DNA of 64,000 nucleotides from Mycobacterium sp. AZCC_0083 (GCF_014202335.1 NZ_JACHGP010000002.1:186001-250000), one strand, 5' to 3'; positions 7,799 through 16,280 are shown, counted from the first letter of the stretch. Made by a program: numbers and translations. Notes: a model not told the origin generated them from the sequence alone.

Positions 7799-8422
7799 GT
7801 GCTGGACTTCCCCGTGGAGAACCTGACGACCGAGGAGGTCGCTCGGTTGCGCGCGACCTACGAACCCCTCACCCAATCGGTCCGTGAGCTGGTCGACGCC
7901 ACCATCCGTACCGAGGTCGACGCCGACGTGGTGGCGGAGGCGAAGGCAGCGATCGATGCGGCGACGGCGCGCCTGCGCACCTCCCAGCTCGACGGAGCCT
8001 TCGGTGTCCGGTTCGGCGCGGACGGCGATCAGATGCCCTGGGGCAACGCCGTCATCGGCATGCGCAATCCCACAGCGCCGCCACTGGTCATCCACAAGGA
8101 CTCCACCGGGACCGTGTTCACCGAGTTCCACCTCGGTGCGGCCTACGAAGGGCCTCCCGGCCACGTGCACGGAGGCGTCGCCGCGCTCATCCTCGACCAC
8201 GTCCTCGGCGAGGCGGCCAGTAGCGCCGAGCGCCCGCGGCTCACCGGCACCATCACGCTGCGCTACCTGCGCACCACCCGGCTCGGGTCCTTGCGCGCCG
8301 AGGCCAGAATCGATCGGACCGAGGGGGTCAAGACGTTCGCCGTCGGTCACCTCGCCGACGACGAGGGCGTCACCGTGCAGGCCGAAGGCGTCTTCATTCA
8401 ACCGCGGTGGGCTCGCGGCTGA
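7799..8422 (+). CDS. PaaI-type hotdog-fold acyl-CoA thioesterase
   Basis: This 207-residue protein has a C-terminal hotdog thioesterase domain. The PaaI signature is HVHGGVAALILDHVLG (residues 122-137), with the HGG turn and the acidic Asp133; the strand motif GTITLRYLRTTRLGS follows. The first 90 residues form a helical extension seen in several mycobacterial thioesterases. It probably releases CoA from acyl-CoA or steroid-derived CoA thioesters. A perfect KstR box ends 8 bp before the GTG at 7799; this is so close that the GTG at 7814, or leaderless translation, is a real alternative. Regulation by KstR links it to sterol catabolism. Confidence 0.82.
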   Translation: MLDFPVENLTTEEVARLRATYEPLTQSVRELVDATIRTEVDADVVAEAKAAIDAATARLRTSQLDGAFGVRFGADGDQMPWGNAVIGMRNPTAPPLVIHKDSTGTVFTEFHLGAAYEGPPGHVHGGVAALILDHVLGEAASSAERPRLTGTITLRYLRTTRLGSLRAEARIDRTEGVKTFAVGHLADDEGVTVQAEGVFIQPRWARG

Positions 8423-8427
8423 GTCGG

Positions 8428-10434
8428 TCAGCTCGACGCTGACGAGCGTTCGGCGTCCGCCGAGATGTTGCCGAGTTGGGTTGTGATGGCCCCGATCTCG
8501 GCGACGAGCACGCGCGTCGTGGCGTCGTCGTTGCCTGCCAGTTCGGCGCGGACCCGCTGCGCAGCCTCGGCAAGGCGGACTACGTCCACCCGCCACGGCG
8601 AACCCGGGGTGGCCGGGTCACCGCACAACGCCTCCACGTAGGAGTCGACCGCGGCGGTGAAGTCCCGGCTCAACGTCGCCGACGGTTGAGCGGGCAAGCT
8701 CGCCTCGAGCGCCGCGCAGGCGGTGGTCACCGCGTTGAGCGCGGTGCGGTAGGACCGCAGCCAACGACGAAAGGGACGGTCCTGGGACCAGCTGGCTCCC
8801 GCCGCAGCCTCGAACGCCGCACGGGCCCGGAAGGCGCGTTCCCACGCCGAGGACAGCGCCTCGGCGGGGTCGTCCAGCCGGTGCACGAAGGCCTTGATCA
8901 CCGTTGCGGCGTAATCGGTTTCGGTCTTGAGCAGCTCGCCGGCGCGTTGTCGCAGCCGGACCATGGCGTCGTCGGGCACGGCGACGTGTGCGAGCACCGC
9001 GAGCGCTCCGCCGATCAGCGTGGCCAGCAACCTGTCGCCCACATCGGCCGCCCCTGCGGTGCCCCCGATGTCGACGAGGAACACGATGGCAGCCGCCAGC
9101 GCCACGCTCAGCGCGAGGTACCCGAAGCCGGACACCGCGTACGCCACGCCGAGGAACACCACGGCGAGCGTCGCCGCGACGTACCCGGTCGGGTGCAGCA
9201 GCAGGATCACCGCCGAGGCCACCACGATGCCGAGCACGTTTCCCGCGACCCGGCCGACGCACCGGGTGTAGGTATGGGCGGTCTCGGGACGCAGCACCAT
9301 CACGACGGTGAGCGGGATCCAATAACCGTGCGGCACATCGGCGAACCGCGCGACTGCGACGCCGATGGCGGTTGCGGACGCCAGCCGGACCGCGTGCCGC
9401 AGCACGGGGGAGCTCCACGACAGCTGGCCACGGACCGCCGCGATGATCGATCGCACGCGGCCGGGCAGACGCGGGCGCCGAAGCTGCGCGAGGTCGGCGG
9501 CTTCGGGTGAAGCGTCCCCGAAACGGAGTTGCACGGCGTCGCGCAGCTGCTCCGAAAGTCTCTGTACGAGGGCGGCTTCCGGACCTTCGGCGGCGCCTGC
9601 CACGACATCGAAGCGCCCCATCGCATACCCGGCCGTCTCGCGCTGGGACCGATCCGGTTCGGCGACCGCCGCCAGCACGTCCGACGCGGCGGTCAACACC
9701 CGCGAGCTGACGTCGTCACCCTTCGACTTCCCTGCGATCGCCATCACGGTGACCGAGATCCGTTCGGGCAGGCCGTACCACGCGCGGTAGGCCAACGGGC
9801 GACGCCGGGCTTGCGCATCGGTCAGCGTGAACGCCTCACGCAGCCAGAGCAGGGGTTCCGGGTCGACGTGCCCGCTCGGATCCTCGGCAAGGCTGCGCGC
9901 ATCGGCTGCCAGCGCGCGGTAGGCGCGGGCCAGTCCGTCGCGCTGGACCCGCCAGCGGCGTCGCGGCCAGATGGCCACGAGCGCGGCCTGAACCAGACCA
10001 CCGACGACCGCGAGCCCGGTGGCAGTGCCGACGCTCGCCCACGTCGGCTCGGTAGGCGGCAGCGTCACCAACAGTGCACTACCCGCCGCGGCGATCACCC
10101 CGGCGTTGGCGCTCACGGCCCACGCCGTCCCCGCCGCGAAGCACCACAGCGCAACGACCGCCGTGAACGCGAGGCCATACGACGAGAAGGTCGACGCCAG
10201 CAGCACCGCAATGCCCATCACCGCCGACACACCGAGCACCAGCGGCACCCGGCCGCGCGGACTGTCCTGCAAGGCCGTGGCGCCCGCTATCGCGGCCGCA
10301 CCACCAGCGGCCCCAGCCGCGCTCGCACCGCCCCAATGCAGCCCTGCGCCCGCCACGAGCAGTACCCCGAGCAAGCTGCGGACGACGCCACCCATGTCGG
10401 GCATCGTCGGCCGCAGAGCCAGGCCCTTGATCAC
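8428..10434 (-). CDS. FUSC-family inner membrane protein
   Basis: This 668-residue membrane protein has the duplicated architecture of FUSC/YccS-type proteins related to aromatic acid exporters. One cluster of membrane helices occupies about residues 15-155. A hydrophilic helical region follows, then a second cluster lies at about 330-475 with the characteristic PHGYWIPLTVVMVLRPE motif, ending in a long cytosolic helical domain. It may export aromatic acids or other small toxic anions, but no substrate can be assigned. It is convergent with the thioesterase gene, with only 5 bp between stops. Confidence 0.75.
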   Translation of the reverse strand: MIKGLALRPTMPDMGGVVRSLLGVLLVAGAGLHWGGASAAGAAGGAAAIAGATALQDSPRGRVPLVLGVSAVMGIAVLLASTFSSYGLAFTAVVALWCFAAGTAWAVSANAGVIAAAGSALLVTLPPTEPTWASVGTATGLAVVGGLVQAALVAIWPRRRWRVQRDGLARAYRALAADARSLAEDPSGHVDPEPLLWLREAFTLTDAQARRRPLAYRAWYGLPERISVTVMAIAGKSKGDDVSSRVLTAASDVLAAVAEPDRSQRETAGYAMGRFDVVAGAAEGPEAALVQRLSEQLRDAVQLRFGDASPEAADLAQLRRPRLPGRVRSIIAAVRGQLSWSSPVLRHAVRLASATAIGVAVARFADVPHGYWIPLTVVMVLRPETAHTYTRCVGRVAGNVLGIVVASAVILLLHPTGYVAATLAVVFLGVAYAVSGFGYLALSVALAAAIVFLVDIGGTAGAADVGDRLLATLIGGALAVLAHVAVPDDAMVRLRQRAGELLKTETDYAATVIKAFVHRLDDPAEALSSAWERAFRARAAFEAAAGASWSQDRPFRRWLRSYRTALNAVTTACAALEASLPAQPSATLSRDFTAAVDSYVEALCGDPATPGSPWRVDVVRLAEAAQRVRAELAGNDDATTRVLVAEIGAITTQLGNISADAERSSASS

Positions 10435-10496
10435 CGGTCCATTGTGACCTGTTGGGTCGGCGCAGCCGCGAAGGCTGGCGGCGGTACGTTCGTGCC

Positions 10497-11210
10497 GTGG
10501 AGAAGCTGATCATCACCATGCGGCGCGAAGTTCCCGACGATGCGTGGTGCGAGAGGATGCGCACCACGGTCGCCGAGGACCTGCAGCAGCTGGGCCTACC
10601 CGGGCTGAACCTGAACGTGCGTGACGGCGCCGTGCGTGACTCGATGATGACGATCGCCACGCTGGATCCGCCGGTGGTCGCGCTCGTCACCCTGTGGACG
10701 CAGCAGTACTACGGCGATCAGGTCCGCGCCGCACTCGCACTGCTCGAGATGGAGTGCGACGAGGTGGCCGCATACCTGGTCACCGAGTCCGTTCCCCTGC
10801 AGGCGCCTGCCACCGCGCCAGGGGCACGCACCGAAGGATTCGCCAACGTGGCACTTCTTCGCCGCCCCGCGGAGCTCAACCCCGAAACCTGGTTCGCCCG
10901 TTGGCACATCGATCACACACCCGTTGCGATCACCACGCAGTCGACGTTCGGCTACACCCAGAACACCGTGGTCAGGGTGCTGACGCCGGGCGCACCGGAA
11001 TTATCCGCGATCGTCGAGGAGTTGTTCCCCATCGAGGCCACCAAGAGCCTGCACGCGTTCTTCGGTGCTGCCGACGACGCCGACCTGAATGACCGGATGA
11101 CCAAGATGGTGGCCAGCACGTCGGCGTTCGGGGCCAACGAGAACGTGGACACCGTACCGACCAGCCGCTACGTGTTCCGGTCGCCATTTCCTGGAGAGGA
11201 CGTCGAATGA
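10497..11210 (+). CDS. Conserved mycobacterial protein (Rv1874-like), function unknown
   Basis: This soluble protein of about 237 residues has no recognised catalytic motif. The halves contain EthD-like stretches (VNVRDGAVRDSMMTIATLDPPVVALVTLW; WHIDHTPVAITTQSTFGYTQNTVV), suggesting a duplicated alpha+beta barrel. I chose the GTG at 10497 (VEKLIITMRREVPDD) because the earlier in-frame start has an arginine-rich, unlikely N-terminus. Its stop overlaps the ATG of the next gene by 4 bp. From memory, Mycobacterium tuberculosis has a similar gene just before Rv1875 and bfrA, and the order here is the same apart from inserted genes. No function can be given. Confidence 0.6.
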   Translation: MEKLIITMRREVPDDAWCERMRTTVAEDLQQLGLPGLNLNVRDGAVRDSMMTIATLDPPVVALVTLWTQQYYGDQVRAALALLEMECDEVAAYLVTESVPLQAPATAPGARTEGFANVALLRRPAELNPETWFARWHIDHTPVAITTQSTFGYTQNTVVRVLTPGAPELSAIVEELFPIEATKSLHAFFGAADDADLNDRMTKMVASTSAFGANENVDTVPTSRYVFRSPFPGEDVE

Positions 11211-11650
11211 CCACACTGCAGGAAGCAGCTGCGCTCGCATCGCAGGAGAGCGGCCTGTGCATCGTGTCGACCGTGCGCGCCGACGGCACCGTGCAGGCCT
11301 CCCTGGTGAACGCCGGTGTGCTGGCACACCCTTCGACCGGTGAACCCACGTTGGCGTTCGTCACCTACGGCAAGGTGAAGCTGACCAATCTGCGGGCACG
11401 CCCGCAGATCGCGGTGACGTTCCGCAACGGCTGGCAGTGGGCGACGGTGGAGGGCAACACCGAACTCCTCGGCCCGCACGACCCGCAACCGTGGCTGACT
11501 GACCCCGATGCGCTGCGTCTGCTGCTGCGCGACGTGTTCACCGCCGCCGGCGGCACGCACGACGACTGGTCCGAGTACGACAGGGTGATGGCAGAACAGG
11601 GCCGCACCGTGGTGTTCGTCGCACCCACGCGCGTGTACTCCAACGGCTGA
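11207..11650 (+). CDS. PPOX-class F420/flavin-dependent protein (Rv1875-like)
   Basis: This 147-residue split-beta-barrel protein belongs to the pyridoxamine 5'-phosphate oxidase-like family. Family features are the N-terminal GLCIVSTVRADGTVQASLVNAGVL, the cofactor-phosphate strand LAFVTYGKVKLTNLRARPQIAVTF, and the C-terminal PTRVYSNG. It probably reduces an unknown substrate with F420 or FMN. The length equals that of Rv1875, which I recall beside bfrA in M. tuberculosis. The start overlaps the upstream stop (ATGA), so the two proteins are translationally coupled and may act together. Confidence 0.78.
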   Translation: MTTLQEAAALASQESGLCIVSTVRADGTVQASLVNAGVLAHPSTGEPTLAFVTYGKVKLTNLRARPQIAVTFRNGWQWATVEGNTELLGPHDPQPWLTDPDALRLLLRDVFTAAGGTHDDWSEYDRVMAEQGRTVVFVAPTRVYSNG

Positions 11651-11667
11651 CACATACGCTGCAAGCC

Positions 11668-12426
11668 GTGCTCGTACAGATCGACGATGCGAACGGGGTT
11701 CGCACCCTCACCCTCAACCGGCCCGAGTCGCTCAACGCGTTCAACGAGGCCCTCTACGACGCAACAACGATCGCGCTGCGTGCCGCCGACGAGGATCCCG
11801 CGACCGCGGTGGTGATGCTGACCGGTACCGGACGGGCGTTCAGCGCGGGCAACGATCTCAACGAGATGCAGGCGCGGATCACCAACTCGGACTTCCAGTC
11901 GGGGGAGTATGGGTTCCCCGGCATGATCGAGGCTCTGACCACGTTGCGCAAGCCGCTCATCGTGGCGCTGAACGGACTCGCCGTCGGCATCGGCGCTACC
12001 GTCCTCGGGTACGCCGACCTGGTGTTCATGTCCTCGACCGCGAGGCTGAAGTGTCCGTTCACGAGTCTTGGCGTCGCGCCGGAGGCGGCCTCGTCCTACC
12101 TCCTGCCACAACTCATCGGCAGGCAGAACGCAGCCTGGATCCTGATGTCGTCGGAGTGGGTGGACGCCGAAGAGGCGCTTCGCATGGGACTGGCATGGAA
12201 GGTCTGCGAACCCGACGATCTGCTGACCGAGGCTCGGCGGCACGCCGAAGTGCTTGCCTCCCGGCCGATTTCAAGCCTGATGGCCGTGAAGCAGACGATC
12301 GTGGAGCCGATGCGCGCCGGGATCGCCGCCGGGTTGGAGCGCGAATACGCACAGTTCGCCAAGTTGATGGGCGGCGCGGCCAACGCCGACGCCCTCGCCG
12401 AGTTCGCCGACCGCCGCGCCGACTAG
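11668..12426 (+). CDS. Enoyl-CoA isomerase-type crotonase
   Basis: This 252-residue crotonase-superfamily enzyme has the oxyanion-hole motifs GRAFSAGNDL (55-64) and NGLAVGIGATV (102-112). The two glutamates of true enoyl-CoA hydratases are missing: the first is replaced within GIGATV and the second within CPFTSLG. Instead Glu139 in LGVAPEAASSYLLP occupies the place of the catalytic glutamate of delta3,delta2-enoyl-CoA isomerases, whose motif is SPEGCSSY. I therefore predict a fatty-acyl-CoA double-bond isomerase used in oxidation of unsaturated acyl chains. The start is GTG 11668, 17 bp after the preceding gene, so it is probably co-transcribed. Confidence 0.8.
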   Translation: MLVQIDDANGVRTLTLNRPESLNAFNEALYDATTIALRAADEDPATAVVMLTGTGRAFSAGNDLNEMQARITNSDFQSGEYGFPGMIEALTTLRKPLIVALNGLAVGIGATVLGYADLVFMSSTARLKCPFTSLGVAPEAASSYLLPQLIGRQNAAWILMSSEWVDAEEALRMGLAWKVCEPDDLLTEARRHAEVLASRPISSLMAVKQTIVEPMRAGIAAGLEREYAQFAKLMGGAANADALAEFADRRAD

Positions 12427-12432
12427 GGCGGC

Positions 12433-12624
12433 TCAGCGGGCCGCGTGTACCGGGCAGTCCTGCTTCGTGGACGCCGCGATGATGGCCCGCACGGTTCGCC
12501 GGCATCGGCCGCAATCGGCACCGGCACCACACGCGTCGGCGATCTGCTTGGACGTAGCGGCGCCGTTCGCAACGAGATCGGTCACCACCTGACTGGTGAC
12601 CCCGGTGCACAGGCAGACGAACAT
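12433..12624 (-). CDS. bfd: Bacterioferritin-associated ferredoxin
   Basis: This is a 63-residue BFD-like [2Fe-2S] protein. The four ligands are in the exact Bfd arrangement: Cys4, Cys6, Cys38 and Cys41 (FVCLC...GADCGRC). Bfd delivers electrons to the haem of bacterioferritin to reduce and release stored iron, and bfrA lies 0.9 kb away. Its ATG shares one base with the stop of the upstream unknown gene, so the two are translationally coupled and transcribed from the region holding the IdeR-like boxes. Confidence 0.93.
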   Translation of the reverse strand: MFVCLCTGVTSQVVTDLVANGAATSKQIADACGAGADCGRCRRTVRAIIAASTKQDCPVHAAR

Positions 12625-13280
12625 CAGTTCACCCGCTCGTCGACGGTCATCAAGTGCGCGAGCGTCCCGACGAACACCGTCGGATGGGCGCCGGCGCTCG
12701 GGTCACCGCGCTCGTCGCCTCCGAGCGACATCCACTCAGCCCCGGCATCCGGGTGATCGATCCAGCGCCTGGCCCTGACCTCGTCCTCGATCTCCTGCAG
12801 GATCATCACCTCCTGCTCATCGTCGAACGCCTGGTATACCCAGATCTTGCGGACTCCGGCGTGGGCGAGCCGATCGGCGGCCCCGTGCACCTTGTCCATC
12901 AGCGTCGCGACGTCCTGGACGAGGGTGATCACCCCGACGATGACGTGGGCGACCGCGTCGTCCGGTGACGTTTCGGGCAGGTCGATCTTCTCGACGACCT
13001 CACCGGCGAATATCGCCGGAATGTCGTCGACGCCGGAGACGTCGAACAATTCGAAGATGGCCGGCGAGCGCAATACGTCACGGACCGAATTCGGATGACG
13101 GATGCCGATGGTCACCAATACGCGGCCGGGTTCCCAAATGGATTTGTAGACCACAACGTGGTGCGCAGCCATGCCCGCCAGATGGTCTTGGCGCGCCGAG
13201 ATCGAAGACCACATCGATTCGACGTCGCCGACGGCGAAGTCGGCAGCCAGAATGAGCGAATGCACCTCGTGCTCGCCCAT
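12624..13280 (-). CDS. Unknown 218-residue protein coupled to bfd
   Basis: I do not recognise a functional family. The protein is soluble with no signal peptide. It has two similar alpha+beta halves: the first contains AHHVVVYKSIWEPGRVLVTIGIRHP, the second KIWVYQAFDDEQEVMILQEIEDE. This suggests a tandem dimeric alpha-beta-barrel fold of the kind found in antibiotic-biosynthesis or haem-degrading monooxygenases; that is inference. A paralogue lies at 62302-62922 with the shared block DIPAIFAGEVVE. The gene is divergent from bfrA across a region with IdeR-like boxes and coupled to bfd (TGATG overlap), so a role in iron or haem handling is likely. Confidence 0.7.
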   Translation of the reverse strand: MGEHEVHSLILAADFAVGDVESMWSSISARQDHLAGMAAHHVVVYKSIWEPGRVLVTIGIRHPNSVRDVLRSPAIFELFDVSGVDDIPAIFAGEVVEKIDLPETSPDDAVAHVIVGVITLVQDVATLMDKVHGAADRLAHAGVRKIWVYQAFDDEQEVMILQEIEDEVRARRWIDHPDAGAEWMSLGGDERGDPSAGAHPTVFVGTLAHLMTVDERVN

Positions 13281-13340
13281 CTGGATTCCGCCTTGAATTC
13301 GCGTGCGCTGAGGAGGGAACCAGCAGCGCTGCCTACGTGG

Positions 13341-13379
13341 TTAGCGCAGTCTATCCTTACTTAGGGGAGGCAGTCCATC
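13341..13379. promoter_or_regulatory. Two tandem IdeR-like iron boxes
   Basis: TTAGCGCAGTCTATCCTTA (13341-13359) matches 14 of 19 positions of the IdeR consensus TWAGGTWAGSCTWACCTWA. TTAGGGGAGGCAGTCCATC (13361-13379) matches 12 of 19. The 20-bp spacing resembles the tandem IdeR boxes known at mycobacterial bacterioferritin/ferritin genes, where IdeR-Fe activates transcription. They sit between the divergent 218-residue gene and bfrA. Confidence 0.5.
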
Positions 13380-13393
13380 CTCCCCGGCCAGAA

Positions 13394-13412
13394 GCAGGTT
13401 TGGCTACCCTTC
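13394..13412. promoter_or_regulatory. Third IdeR-like box before bfrA
   Basis: GCAGGTTTGGCTACCCTTC matches 14 of 19 positions of the IdeR consensus, with a near-complete AGGTTTGGCTACCCT core. It lies about 136 bp upstream of the bfrA start and 113 bp upstream of the divergent gene start. Confidence 0.55.
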
Positions 13413-13547
13413 GACGTGCCCTTTTCGGGTCTCGGACACGCCGGAAAGCGCTGTGATTCGGTCGCTCTCGTTGTCCGCGTGGACTAGATTGAAGTCGTTC
13501 CACAGCCAGGACACTCGACCAGCCCGCGCAGTGTTATAGGAGCGAAG

Positions 13548-14027
13548 ATGCAAGGCGATCCCGACGTTCTCAAGCTGCTCAACGAGCAATTGACGAGCGA
13601 ACTCACGGCCATCAACCAATACTTTCTGCATTCGAAGATGCAAGACAATTGGGGCTTTACCGAGTTGGCGGCCCACACTCGCGCCGAATCGTTCGACGAA
13701 ATGCGTCACGCTGAGGCGCTCACCGACCGAATTCTCATTCTGGACGGCCTGCCGAACTACCAAAGACTATTCCCGTTGCGCGTCGGTCAAACACTGCGCG
13801 AACAATTCGAGGCGGACCTCGAGATTGAACGAGAGGTGATCACGCGGCTCAAGCCCGCGATCATCTTCTGCCGCGAGAAGCAGGACAGCACCTCCGCGAA
13901 CCTCTTCGAGACGATCATCGCCGACGAGGAGCTGCACGTCGACTACCTCGAGACCCAGCTGGAACTCATGGACAAGCTGGGTGTGGAGCTGTACTCCGCG
14001 CAATGCGTGGCGCGGCCACCGCACTAA
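13548..14027 (+). CDS. bfrA: Bacterioferritin A (haem-containing ferritin)
   Basis: This 159-residue bacterioferritin forms the 24-subunit cytosolic iron-storage shell. All di-iron ferroxidase ligands are present: Glu18, Glu51, His54, Glu94, Glu127 and His130, with Met52 as the haem ligand at the subunit interface. The sequence closely follows M. tuberculosis BfrA from MQGDPDVL to the C-terminal LYSAQCV. The ATG at 13548 has an AGGAGCGAAG ribosome-binding site. IdeR-like boxes lie upstream, consistent with iron-dependent activation. Bfd is encoded 0.9 kb away for iron release. Confidence 0.97.
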   Translation: MQGDPDVLKLLNEQLTSELTAINQYFLHSKMQDNWGFTELAAHTRAESFDEMRHAEALTDRILILDGLPNYQRLFPLRVGQTLREQFEADLEIEREVITRLKPAIIFCREKQDSTSANLFETIIADEELHVDYLETQLELMDKLGVELYSAQCVARPPH

Positions 14028-14146
14028 GGCGCCTGCGTCAAGTCGAGGGTGACGAGCACCACGTCCGCCACCTCGTAATATTTATAGCCTATCTAACGAT
14101 ATGGTCTGTGGCGTTTGGGTACGCCCGGCTGTGACGAGAGGTGGGT

Positions 14147-16228
14147 ATGAGCAGTACAGGGACGGGTAGCAGGGACTCGACGACGCAGGCCATCGCTGAT
14201 CCCGAGTCCGCGAGCGCGCTGATCACTCCGCGTCGGCGCAATCTGATCTTCGTCGCGGTGCTGCTCGGGATGCTGCTTGCGGCACTCGACCAGACCATCG
14301 TGGCCACCGCACTCCCGACGGTGGTAGCCGATCTCGGTGGCGCGGGGCATCAGTCGTGGGTCGTGACTAGCTATCTACTCGCCTCGACGATCGTCACCGC
14401 GGTCGTCGGCAAGCTCGGCGACATGTTCGGCCGCAAGGTCGTGTTCCAGGCCTCGGTGCTGTTCTTCCTTGCCGGATCGGTGCTGTGTGGCCTCGCGGGC
14501 TCCATGACGATGTTGGTCGCAGCGCGGGCACTGCAGGGCATCGGCGGCGGCGCCATCATGGTGACCGCGATGGCGGTGATCGGCGAGGTGATCCCCTTGC
14601 GCGAACGCGGCCGGTACCAAGGCGCGCTCGGCGCGGTGTTCGGCGTGACCACCGTGATCGGACCTCTGCTTGGCGGCTTCTTCACCGACCACCTGACCTG
14701 GCGCTGGGCGTTCTGGATCAACGTGCCCGTCGCGCTCGTCGTGCTGGCCGTCAGCGTCATCGCCATCCCCGCAATGGCCAGGAGCACCAAACCGGTCATC
14801 GACTACATGGGCATCGTGCTCGTCGGCCTTGGCGCGTCCGGCCTGACGCTGGCAACCAGTTGGGGTGGCGGTGAGTACGCGTGGGGTTCACCGATGATCA
14901 TCTCCCTCTTCGTGGGATCCGCTGCGGCACTTGCCATGTTCGTCTGGGTGGAGACCCGGACCGCCGAGCCGATTCTGCCCATGCGGCTGTTCGCCAACCC
15001 GGTGTTCACGGTCTGCTGCATCCTCGCGTTCATCGTCGGCTTCGCCATGCTCGGCGCGCTGACGTTCCTGCCCACCTTCATGCAGTTCGTCGACGGTGTG
15101 TCGGCGACGGAATCCGGCTTGCGCACCCTGCCGATGGTGGCGGGCCTGCTCATGACCTCGATGGGAAGCGGCACGATCGTCGGCCGCACGGGGCGCTACA
15201 AGATGTTTCCCGTGGTCGGTACCGCGGTCATGGCGGTCGGCTTCCTGCTGCTGTCGCGGATGGACGCGGCCACTCCCACCTGGCAGCAGTCGGTGTTCCT
15301 GTTCGTGCTGGGGACCGGCATCGGCATGTGCATGCAGGTGCTGGTGCTGACCGTGCAGAACACCACGAGCTTCGCCGATCTTGGCGTGGCCACCTCGGGC
15401 GTGACGTTCTTCCGGACGATCGGAAGTGCCTTCGGCGCAGCCATCTTCGGCTCGCTGTTCACCAACTTCCTTGCCGGCCGTCTCGGTCCGGCATTGCTGG
15501 CGAGCGGCGCGCCCGCCAGGGCCGCGGAATCGCCGCAGGCGTTGCACGAGTTGTCGCCGGCGATGGCTGCGCCCATCGTCGACGCCTACGCGGACTCGCT
15601 GGGCATGGTGTTCCTGTGCGCCGTCCCCATCGCCGTGATCGGCTTCGTCGTCGCACTGTTCCTCAAGGAGGTGCCGCTGTTGGAGATGGACGCGGCTTCG
15701 GCGACCGATCTCGGCGAGGCCTTCGGCATGCCAAGCACCGAGACCCCCGACCAGATCCTCGAGGTTGCGGTTGGACGGATGTTCCGCGACTCCCCGGAAG
15801 TTCGGTTGCGCAGCCTCGTCGGACAGCCAGGATGCAATCTCGACATCATCAACCTGTGGGCACTGATCCAGATCTACCGGCAGAACCAGGTGTTCGGTAC
15901 GGCCACCATGACCGACATCGGCAAGCGTCTCCGAGTGCCGTTCGAGCTGTTGGCGCCGACGTTCGACAATCTGGTGCACCGCGGTTATGTGCTGCGGTCC
16001 GGCGGGGAGGACGGCCGGCTGTGGCTGACCCAGGCCGGCGTCAAGGAGGTCGACGGGGCGTCGGCGGCGATCGCCGCCAAGATCGTCGACAAGCTGGCCT
16101 GCTCGCCGGCGTTCGAGGGACGTCCCGACCGCGAGCAGGTCGAGGCCGCCCTCGAGCGCATCGGCCACAGGATGCTGGTGCAACGCGGTTGGGACGACGA
16201 CCGTGCCCTGGTCGGGGTGCCCGGCTGA
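14147..16228 (+). CDS. MFS DHA2-type transporter with C-terminal winged-helix-like domain (Rv1877-like)
   Basis: This protein of about 693 residues begins with a 14-TM drug:H+ antiporter domain (about residues 20-520). Signatures include LDQTIVATALPTVVADLGG in helix 1, the GKLGDMFGRK loop, and motif C LGAVFGVTTVIGPLLGGFF. A C-terminal cytosolic extension of about 160 residues follows; it looks like a winged helix (IGKRLRVPFELLAPTFDNLVHRGYVLRSGGEDGRLWLTQAG). The ATG at 14147 is preferred over GTG 14141 because AGAGG is correctly spaced. It follows bfrA by 119 bp, the same order as bfrA-Rv1877 in M. tuberculosis. The substrate is unknown. Confidence 0.85.
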   Translation: MSSTGTGSRDSTTQAIADPESASALITPRRRNLIFVAVLLGMLLAALDQTIVATALPTVVADLGGAGHQSWVVTSYLLASTIVTAVVGKLGDMFGRKVVFQASVLFFLAGSVLCGLAGSMTMLVAARALQGIGGGAIMVTAMAVIGEVIPLRERGRYQGALGAVFGVTTVIGPLLGGFFTDHLTWRWAFWINVPVALVVLAVSVIAIPAMARSTKPVIDYMGIVLVGLGASGLTLATSWGGGEYAWGSPMIISLFVGSAAALAMFVWVETRTAEPILPMRLFANPVFTVCCILAFIVGFAMLGALTFLPTFMQFVDGVSATESGLRTLPMVAGLLMTSMGSGTIVGRTGRYKMFPVVGTAVMAVGFLLLSRMDAATPTWQQSVFLFVLGTGIGMCMQVLVLTVQNTTSFADLGVATSGVTFFRTIGSAFGAAIFGSLFTNFLAGRLGPALLASGAPARAAESPQALHELSPAMAAPIVDAYADSLGMVFLCAVPIAVIGFVVALFLKEVPLLEMDAASATDLGEAFGMPSTETPDQILEVAVGRMFRDSPEVRLRSLVGQPGCNLDIINLWALIQIYRQNQVFGTATMTDIGKRLRVPFELLAPTFDNLVHRGYVLRSGGEDGRLWLTQAGVKEVDGASAAIAAKIVDKLACSPAFEGRPDREQVEAALERIGHRMLVQRGWDDDRALVGVPG

Positions 16229-16236
16229 TGCAAAAC

Positions 16237-16250
16237 TAGAACGTGTTCCA
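16237..16250. promoter_or_regulatory. KstR box before the AhpD-like gene
   Basis: TAGAACGTGTTCCA satisfies every fixed position of TnnAACnnGTTnnA and extends to CTAGAAC-GT-GTTCCAG. It ends 30 bp before the ATG at 16281, nearly the same spacing as at the SnoaL-like and nitronate monooxygenase genes. Confidence 0.75.
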
Positions 16251-16280
16251 GATTTGTCGTTTCCGGCGTACGATGCGCTC

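Noticed and set aside
14060..14110. AT-rich segment TATTTATAGCCTATCTAACG before the MFS gene as an IdeR box
   Set aside because: Only a short AGGCTA-like core agrees on the minus strand and the rest does not fit; it is more likely just a promoter region.
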